Shown here: one piece after another, positions 56,626 through 64,000 of the stretch
Layout of the letters: the number at the start of each line of letters is the position of its first letter
How positions within the stretch are numbered: position 1 is the stretch's first letter
Source: Sequoia sempervirens
Taxonomy: Eukaryota; Streptophyta; Pinopsida; Cupressales; Cupressaceae
DNA: 64,000 nt
Direction: 5' to 3'
Assembly (NCBI GenBank): GCA_007258455.2
Contig: VDFB02193867.1
Location: 569,350,656 to 569,414,655 of the forward strand
Translations under genes and position numbers: made by a program
Notes under the pieces: model-generated
The model's database searches: none
Told to the model about the DNA's origin: nothing
Seen by the model: only the letters and a program-made list of their open reading frames with translations

Positions 56626-59600
56626 GATATATGGAACTAGGTGCAGTACCCTGGGGGCGACTGCAGAGAAAGGTAAAGGGAAGAAATCAGGAAAAGTTCC
56701 TCGTGGGAAAGAGGACAAAGACCAGATGAAGTACCAGTTCCAGGGAGAGCCTTTGCACTCACAAATCATTATGGACTGGAGGGAAGTTACAGATACCAAT
56801 ATTGGCCACGTCGATATTGAGGAATTCAAACGAAGGGTCAGGATCCACCCTAAGACCGATAACACAAGACTAATCAGAAGCAGTGGAATTGCTAAGACTG
56901 TGGGATTTCTGCCATACCTTGTTGCTCCTGAGTTGGTCATGGCTTGCAGATAGGCATATCAGCCTGAGACACAAACCATAGTTGACAGAGATGGAAACAT
57001 CATTGCTGATATGTTAGGTGAAGCCATAACAAACACTTTCCACATCCCTACCTTCGAAACAATGGATCTTCCAACCATTATGGAATGTAAATCAACGTGG
57101 GACAAGGGCCCAGGTGGTTGTAAGAAACTTATAAACCAGTACTAGCTCAAGGAGAAGAGGGGCAGCGCCGCGAAGGTTCCCTAAGAGCTCTTCCGCAATG
57201 ACTTTGACGAGGACTACCATGACCTGGTCACCATGCTGAGTAGGGTAATGGGCCTCCCCACTGCGGCATACTTTCAAGAGTGGATGGTCTACTTCATTGA
57301 GCAGATTCTCCGTGGGCAGGAGGATGTTACTACAAAGGCCTCATTCTACTGGGGAGGCATAATAAGCGATTGCTTCAATGAGCAGTTCATTAATGTAAAG
57401 AAGATCTCCAAATTCTACATGACCTCCTATCTTGTTTACTCACTGGATGAGCGGAGGCAGTACGCTGGCTTGTTCAGGGCACACGATGAAGAGTCGGGTC
57501 GAGCATTGAAGGTCTATGATAGATACCCCCAGCTCCTTTTCAGAAACTTTAAGAATGAGTATTGCAGAGTGAATGACGCCTTCATGGGTCACATCATCAG
57601 ATTACTCAGGGGAGACTTTGAAAGGAGGGTATCTCACAGCACTTGGACATTCTTGAAACAATATGCTTTCTTGTTCATCCAGTACCCCAAGTTCATCTAC
57701 ATTCGGGCCCAAGGTTACACAGAGATGTTGAATAAGCTGCCCCGGTACCCCAACTACCGGATTATACTATTCGAGCTCTCCTAGCAACTGCAGCATGTGC
57801 ATTCGATCCTCAGTAGTAGGAATTTGGCAGGGATCCCTTATCCCTTAACTTTTGGCCAGGGTATGTACAAAATGCAAACCTCCAGTGTGTTGGGAATTCT
57901 AAGAAGGAACTAGCAAAATATCATTTTTGCCTACACACTGCCTGCTCGAGAATGGACCCGTATGGGCACGTAAGGAAGACACTTGGACTAGGGTACGCCC
58001 ATTTGCATCATGTAGAATATTTTTGGGCAAATTGTGAAGATGATAAGGAGGTGCGTGCAAGGCATTATATACGTATGACTGCATACTTTGTAAGAAGGGT
58101 GATTTTTTTTCCTATACCTGACTAGGTTGAAGAAGATGAAAGTACCGTAATGGACCCCAGGTATAGTGTAGTCGCCAACTTTCCAATTCTAGCGATAGAT
58201 TGGGATGAGCAAGAGGTCGATGACCTCGACATTCTAACCAAGCCCGTCGAGGCTCACACCAAGGAATGGGTCAACGGGCGACTAGCCCAATTAAGGCTAT
58301 AAGGGGTTATCCTAACCTATGAAGGGCTCAAGAGTGAACCCAGTGCCACATATGATGTTGTTGCTACAACCTCAATAGGAGAAACATCCAAGTCTCCTCT
58401 GCTTATGAGATCAACAAAAATGAAAGAAACAGAGGAGCAGCAGCTCGACCCAAAGGTGTACTCAAGGAAAGATTCAGAAGGTTCGCCCTCAAAGAAACAT
58501 AAAAGGATGTGAAGCATCATGGGACTGCCTATGATTTAAGAGGACCCCCTTCATAAGGGTGAAGAAAGGGAGATAGATCAGCCAAAATCTCCAGCTACAA
58601 CCCTTGATTCTGCCACCCTTCCATCCATTTCCCAGGCCATGATTGTCGCATCCCCACTTGCAATGGAAATCTCGGTTCACCTCGCCTCTTCTCTGCCTAT
58701 TGGGCAGGTTGTGATGATCGACTTCTCCTCTACCGCAACTTCCCCACTTTCCTTCGCCTCTATGTCTCCCACCACATCGCTTCCACTGGCTACATCAACA
58801 ATACCAATGCCAGCACTCACGTTGCCAGAGGAATTCTCATGACACATGTAGAATGTCCCCTCTGAGATTTCCCAAATATTTTTGGATCCTACCATCTAAG
58901 TTTCCTTAGCATAGGTCCTTGCCAGTGCTTCGCCATCGAAACCTCCAATGGGACCAGCATCAATGGAAGCCACAATGCAAATATCCGAAGAGTTGGAACA
59001 ATAGGAAAGGGAAAATTCAAAGGCATTGGAGGAGGAAGTGGACGAGTAGAATGAACACCCGAAATATGATCACCGACAAATTGATTGGGTGGTTTATGAG
59101 GTTGAAACAGGATCTTTTGAAAGCAGTGACAAAAGAGATCATGGTACTGATATTATACAAACATTTGATGGTGATTTTAAGGAAGAGCTAGCTAGGCAAT
59201 TGAGGGATGTTGGGGAAGAAGTTGAAAGGTCACCTCCTCAAGAGGAAGGGCAGGAGGGTGAACAAACATAAGAAAATGTGAAATTTCTTGCAAGGGAACA
59301 ACCAGAAGATGTGTCACCTCCTTGTAGGGAGGAGGAGAATGTAGAAAAGGACAGACCTGAAGGTGAAGGTCAAGGTGACAAAAGCCTCAGAACTAAACTG
59401 CCTAAAGAGCATAGACATGAGAATGAGTCGTGTAGCAAAAGAGAAGAGGAGGCTGAGAGGGAAGAAAGTCCCAAAGAGCGCCTACCCACCAAATCCCCAA
59501 TTAGACGCATAACATTCATTCAGGATTTTGATGAAGATGAAGAGGATGTGAAGGCAGAGAAAGAGGCTCATAAGGAAAAGGAGATTGAAATTAGAAAGGA

Positions 59601-60800
59601 TGAAGAAGAAGAACTTGGAGAAAAGGCTCAGATGTCTAAATGGCTGGAAAAGAAACTTGAGGAGAAGGCTCCCGCCCCGAGCAATCTAAGAATGAGACTA
59701 GAAGCTATCCTAGCTAGGGCACAAATCACTACCAAAAAGGAAAAAAATCCCAAAGTCATATCCAAAGTAACAATGGATGTTTCTAGATCTAGGACTATCT
59801 AGGTGGCAAGACCGGTGGTGAGAGTGGAAGGAATAAGCTATAATGTCTCTACCATTGATTTGGGAACAACTACTAGGGAACAAAAGGTAGAACACCTCCA
59901 AGAGTTTGTTGCCACAGTGGTACATCTGATACAACAAGACAAAGTTTCAAAAGAGGAGCTAAAGGCACAAGTGGTTGACTTGACGACATACATCCAACAA
60001 TGGTCCTTGATGGAAGAAGTTCCTACCACGTCCGTGGCCCCACTGCAGCTGTTGTCCAAGGAGAAAATTGATAAGATAGAAAAGAGAAAGAGTTTGGAAA
60101 AAACTAAAGAAAGCTGGTTTCGACAGGTTCTATACATTGGAAACATGGGCATCAGCTGGGCTGTCCAAACAACAAACAAGTTCTTAGACTTACAACAGTC
60201 TTTTGAGAGTACTAGGGAACTATGCATTGATTTTCCTGTGAGATATGAGTCCACCTACCCAAAGATCGAGGCTATGTTCAAACTACCAAGCACAACGTGG
60301 GAAAAGGAGCTTGCATTCAGGGAGGACTATCATTGGCTCGTGGATGTATGGAGGCAGGACTTTGAGAACAAGAAAGAAAGGTTGGAGCAGTTGCTTGACA
60401 AAGTGGATCCGAACATTGAATGGGTCAAGGAAGTTAGAGAAGATTGTGCCCGATATTTGAGGCTAATGACATGCCTGCAGTACAAATAGATCTAGAGAAA
60501 ATAAAGCCCCACTTTCAGAAAAGGATGGATGACGGGATGTCAACGGAGATAACCATGGATTACATGTGTTTTTTCGCCCATGCCTTCACCTAGTCAGAAC
60601 TATTGAGGGACCACACTTCCAAGTATGATGAAGACTTGGAAATACTTGCAGACAACTCCAAGGAGTGGAGTTATCAATTGCTACGATATGAGATTTTGGA
60701 GGTTGACAAGCTCGAGCCGATAATTTTGAAGCTTATGGAGTATGCAACTTTAAAGAAGCAAGAAGGCAACCCTATTATTAATGAAGAATTCCTGACATAG
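56626..60800 (+). pseudogene. Exon 2: long ORF of unknown function upstream of E4 gag
   Basis: About 1,390 codons in plus orientation, broken by scattered stops and two frame changes (near 57.8 and 60.5 kb). Regions: a Lys/Gly-rich start (KGKGKKSGK); a folded-looking part with WREV, HPKTDNTRLIRSSGI and LPYLVAPELVMACR; after stops, MGLPTAAYFQEW..YFIEQILRGQE and KFYMTSYLVYSL (57233-57784); an acidic part; a Ser/Thr/Pro-rich stretch (58600-58850); a highly charged E/K-rich coil (59278-59802); and a helical C-terminus (59803-60800). No pol motif, no knuckle. I do not recognise a family. It is on the same strand as gag and ends 60 bases before the promoter block. Ogre elements have an extra ORF before gag, but there it lies after the PBS, not before it. 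Confidence 0.55.
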
Positions 60801-60848
60801 TAGCTACAGCAAAAGAGAAATCAGCAAAAGAAAAAATTGCTACAGTAC

Positions 60849-61867
60849 TGTCACTAGAGGACAAAATAGGGATAAGGAAAAAGTTGTATTTTAAATTGTA
60901 AAATATTGTGGGGTAGGTAGAACCCTAGGTTGTAGTGAATCTTGGCCATTCGTTCTACTTTTGGGACACTATAAATAGGGGGTCTCCTCTCATTTTCAAG
61001 AGAGAGTTGAGTTGTTGTAATGGCATGCTGCATAAATTTCTAATGAAAATACATTGACTTGGTGTATTTTCTGAATTTCTATACATGTTTCATGATTCAA
61101 TCTCCCATAGTTAGATGCTCTAGTTAAATTTACACTGCTATTTTAATTGGTTTTAGATTGCTTAGATAGGTTTAGTGATGTTGTTCTGTAATTATAGAAT
61201 TTTTTGTTGTGTTGATGCCTTACGGTCCATACTTTTTGTTGTTTGTTGCTGGTAAATGGTCTTGTAAAGTTAGTATGTGTTGAAATCTGAAGTTGCTCTA
61301 AATTTTTACCTTTATTCATGCATGTATGTGGTGGATGAATGGTGAAATATCTATAGACCTTAGAAGATAGCACAAATTTCATGAGGCTGTGATTATTTCT
61401 AGTTAAGTGGAACTTTGTTTAAAGGAAGCTTACCATAGCAGGAACTCCATGATTACTGTTCATAGTTAGTTTCAGATCCAGGAAACCCTTCTTCCCCTTG
61501 CTCTTTTTCCTTTTTTTTTAGAAGTAACCTAAGTTAAGGTTCATTGCACATTGTAAAGTCAAAACTTAAGGAAAACACTGGAGTTTCAGATTGTTGTTTG
61601 AACCTACAGCAAAGTGCACCTTAACTTCCATCTCAAAAACTTCAAACTTTAAGATCCACTTCACATCTAGCTACATAAGTCTTCCCTATGATTACCAGCA
61701 AAATCACATCAAATATCAACTGAGGAAATCGATGCAAGTCATGACCTAATACCCTTGAGACCTTGGGGTGATTTTCAACAACTTGTTGTTGGAAGTCTCC
61801 TTTCAAGAGAGGTAGTGCATTCATGTGTTGTCTGTGTTGAGAAAGTGTGCAAAAACACCCATCAACA
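60849..61867 (+). repeat. LTR-like promoter block (end of E4 5' LTR)
   Basis: Contains CTATAAATAGGG (TATA at 60970), a transcript-start-like CT-rich segment, AATGAAAATACATTG-type polyadenylation context, and ends CATCAACA four bases before a PBS-like site. No ORF. The right end is well supported; the left end is TGTCAC at 60849 if the LTR is short, or 54438 if the LTR includes the long ORF. Confidence 0.6.
60970..60977 (+). promoter_or_regulatory. TATA box, E4 LTR
   Basis: TATAAATA within GGGACACTATAAATAGGGGG, a textbook plant TATA context, about 900 bases before the PBS. Confidence 0.7.
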
Positions 61868-61871
61868 GAAC

Positions 61872-61890
61872 TAGCGCTAGAAGGAGGGCC
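61872..61890 (+). other. E4 primer binding site (probable)
   Basis: TAGCGCTAGAAGGAGGGCC resembles the TGGCGC... class of PBS in plant Gypsy elements with the second base mutated, and lies four bases after an LTR-like CAACA end. The tRNA is not certain. Confidence 0.55.
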
Positions 61891-62045
61891 TTGTGAAGCT
61901 GGATCGAATCAGATCATTCTCCCCGGAAAGATTTTAGAAAATTCTAAGGTCAACACCGAACAAAGGGGAACTTCAAGAGTTGCATCCTCCCACCAGGGTA
62001 AAGTGAACTAAGGCAGGATATGTTGCTTCTTCCTCTTCCTCCATT

Positions 62046-64000
62046 ATGTTCGCTTCCCTTCCACCTTCACCTCCATTCACTTATTTTTCATCCTCCGCCC
62101 AGCCATATCAAACTACTTTTCCACCTTTTATCTTCAGCAGCCAGGGAGTTGTCACTATCCCTACCCTTCAAGTTCAAGGAATAACCCAAACAACCGCAGC
62201 CCAAGTACAGTCCCAGGCTCCTGTCTTACAGTAGGTGATGCCCCAGATTGTTGTCCCTCAACAACAAGTACCACCTCCACCTCCCGCCATGGCTTATTTG
62301 GCACAAAATTTTTCATCATTTCACTTCAATGATTATCATGACATACCCAAGAATCCAAATGGCTTTTGCTCGAAGTTTAATCCTCACGACCCACAAAGGA
62401 CGGCGAAAGAGCACATCAAGATTTTTTAAATAGCAATTACGGATATACAGATCGGTCATGAAGACGTTGCATGCCGCCTCTTTCCATATTCATTAGGGGA
62501 TGAGGATTTTTACTAGTACATCAATTTTCCAAGAGGGTCTATTACTTCATGGAACCTCATGAAAAATGATTTCTTGCAGAAGTATAGAATTCTGATAAGC
62601 CCTTCAAAGCTATACAGACAGTTTATGTCTGTATGAAAAGAGATTAATGAACCTATTGTCTCTTTCAATGATCGCTTCCATCGCGCCTTCATCAGACTTC
62701 AAGATCCATATGTACACAACAATTTCATGGCCCTTCCCGTCTACTACACAAAATTGGATAATCTCACGTTAGCATTGGTGAAAAGGATGCGTCCACCGCT
62801 TACCACACTAGTGACTGCTTATGCAAAAGTCATTGTCGCCAGTGCTGACTTAGGGAAAAATATTTCTAGTCTGCTACCCTCTTTGGGTCCGGTAGCCCAT
62901 CCAATGCAGGTTCAGGGGCTCAACCAAGGATTCACTCATCAAACACCTCTCATGAACTAGGTGCCACAACTACCCATCGTCCCGCACCCTGGATAGACGA
63001 TGAATTATGCACCTCTTGTGCCTTGTTATTTGCTACCTCAACAACAACATACCTATTCTCAGGCTCCTGAACAACAATAGATGTACTCTCAATAGCCGCA
63101 AGCACCATTATATTTGTTGGGACTCGAATTCCCTCTAGTACATCAGAACTAACCGGCAGCCCTGCCTGTCTTCCTCCAAAATCAAGTGCCATGGCCTAAC
63201 AATACTGAGAAAGAAAAATTGGAAGAGCTGACAAAAATGATAAAGAAAATGTTTACCAAGATGACGCACTTGAGGAATTAGAACAATCAGCTGTAGGCCT
63301 CCCAACGTAGCCTCCAGGCTAACCTTAATCAGGATAGCAAAGACAACAGGGATGGTAGGGATAACCGCAAAGCTGACAATTCTTCTGGATAAAATCAAGA
63401 GAGAGGGCAAAATTCAAGTCAGAACTTCGAGAGGAGACCTTCTCAGAGGTAGAATCGCACGTGGAATATGAGACCCAATAATGGGGGTGTTCCTACTCCT
63501 CTGGATCAACCTGTCAGAAATGAAAAGACAACTAGTGGTGTGTATCTCGCCGAGGCCGCTTTGTTTGGATGGTGCTAGATTCACAAGACAAGCAGACACT
63601 ATGAGTTTGATTGTCCTGAATTCTAAACAACAGCTGAAATTTTCCAAGTGGAGGTCCAAAATGCGATTGATAGTGGCAGTTGTAGGGACATTGTCCCATC
63701 TGAGCCTTACGACTCTTCCTGCCTTGTGGTCAACCAAGCTCCCTTCCCGCAGAGTGACTGCAACGATCCTGAGAAGGAGGTCGCACCCGTCTAGAATGAA
63801 GAAGTACAAGAAGCAAGTAATAAAGTAACCCTATCAAGGCTTTTCGATTCAGTAGATAATGGTCTAGTAGATGAGGAAGAAGAATGTGTAGATGAAGTTC
63901 ATATGTTTCACCAATGTTCAACTCCCTACTTCCTTAGGAATAGGCAGGGTGGTGGACCCTTTACTACTTTTACCCCGCCAAATAACTTTAGTACTCTGCC
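62046..64000 (+). pseudogene. E4 gag (Gypsy type), decayed by stop codons
   Basis: Proline/glutamine-rich start (62046-62300), then a retrotransposon Gag core: FNPHDPQRTAKEHIKIF, CRLFPYSLGDEDFY, SWNLMKNDFLQKY, IVSFNDRFHRAFI (62380-62690). Downstream come a lysine-rich region and a HYEFDC remnant of a knuckle (about 63590), then an acidic stretch running to the window end. Almost the whole 2 kb stays in one frame but has many TAG/TAA/TGA codons at places where CAG, CAA or TGG would fit. Protease and pol should follow beyond the window. Confidence 0.65.

Larger units (their letters stand above)
54438..64000 (+). mobile_element. E4: Gypsy-type element with a long extra ORF (truncated by window)
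   Basis: Begins TGTTGTGCCC inside E3's LTR (preceded by CTAAG). Contains a GC-richer block, a TATA box and spliced ORF, an LTR-like promoter block, a PBS-like site at 61872 and a Gypsy-type gag. Where its 5' LTR starts is open: either at 54438 (LTR 54438-61867, ends TGTTG/CAACA) or near 60849, in which case 54438-60848 would be a different unit. Confidence 0.6.

Noticed and set aside
56649..56671. PBS candidate TGGGGGCGACTGCAGAG
   Set aside because: It lies inside the open coding frame of exon 2, has no CA LTR end just before it, and a better PBS exists at 61872.
58317..58895. Minus-strand ORFs opposite E4 exon 2
   Set aside because: Shadows of the plus-strand Ser/Thr/Pro-rich part.

Overview
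The window looks like repeat-dense nuclear DNA from a seed plant with a large genome. It is AT-rich and holds LTR retrotransposons nested several levels deep, an L1-type LINE, long 3' untranslated regions and many decayed ORFs. The protein flavour (Copia- and Tat-type Gypsy proteins and long unknown ORFs) suggests a gymnosperm such as a conifer, but that is inference. I found no ordinary host gene, rRNA, tRNA or CRISPR array that I could defend. Names used here: E1, E2, E3, E4 and G are LTR elements.

Region by region. 1-10332 is the inside of a minus-strand element whose 5' LTR is 10333-13621; this LTR itself carries a plus-strand solo LTR (11236-11778). Into that interior E1 (476-9467, minus) has inserted. 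E1 is complete by structure (paired LTRs, PBS, PPT, near-perfect 5-bp target duplication). It encodes a zinc-knuckle Gag-like protein and a long unknown protein (ORFX) but no pol, and ORFX is broken by a truncated third element (about 4120-5879). 14580-15144 is the end of a plus-strand LTR with a PBS.

16899-38561 is a 21.7-kb Tat-lineage Ty3/Gypsy element (G). It has LTRs, PBS, decayed gag, protease, a G-patch-like segment, RT, two RNase H segments and integrase. Its 3' region carries tandem repeats and an antisense ORF related to the plant mobile domain. Two solo LTRs interrupt its gag and protease. An unknown antisense ORF lies in its 5' leader.

39300-41660 is decayed minus-strand Copia pol. 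E2 (from 41668, minus, a cousin of E1) interrupts its integrase. E2 in turn holds an ORF1-only LINE (46695-48406, with 14-bp target duplications) and E3 (49026-54437, plus). E3 has LTRs, PBS and PPT around a short coding part with a coiled coil, a TFIP11-like G-patch and a degenerate zinc knuckle. E4 begins at 54438 inside E3's right LTR and runs off the window. It has a GC-richer block with a TATA box, an exon-intron-exon ORF of roughly 1,400 codons (55166-60800), an LTR-like promoter block (TATA at 60970), a PBS-like site at 61872 and a decayed gag.

The most interesting signals are: (1) the spliced, in-frame long ORF lying upstream of E4's PBS, possibly inside an exceptionally long LTR; (2) the E1/E2 family of non-autonomous elements that share Gag knuckles plus ORFX; (3) the G-patch of E3; (4) the antisense plant-mobile-domain ORF and satellite-like 3' repeats of G; (5) the ORF1-only LINE. 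Most proteins here are broken by stop codons, many of the C-to-T (CAG/CAA to TAG/TAA) type expected from decay of methylated, silenced repeats.
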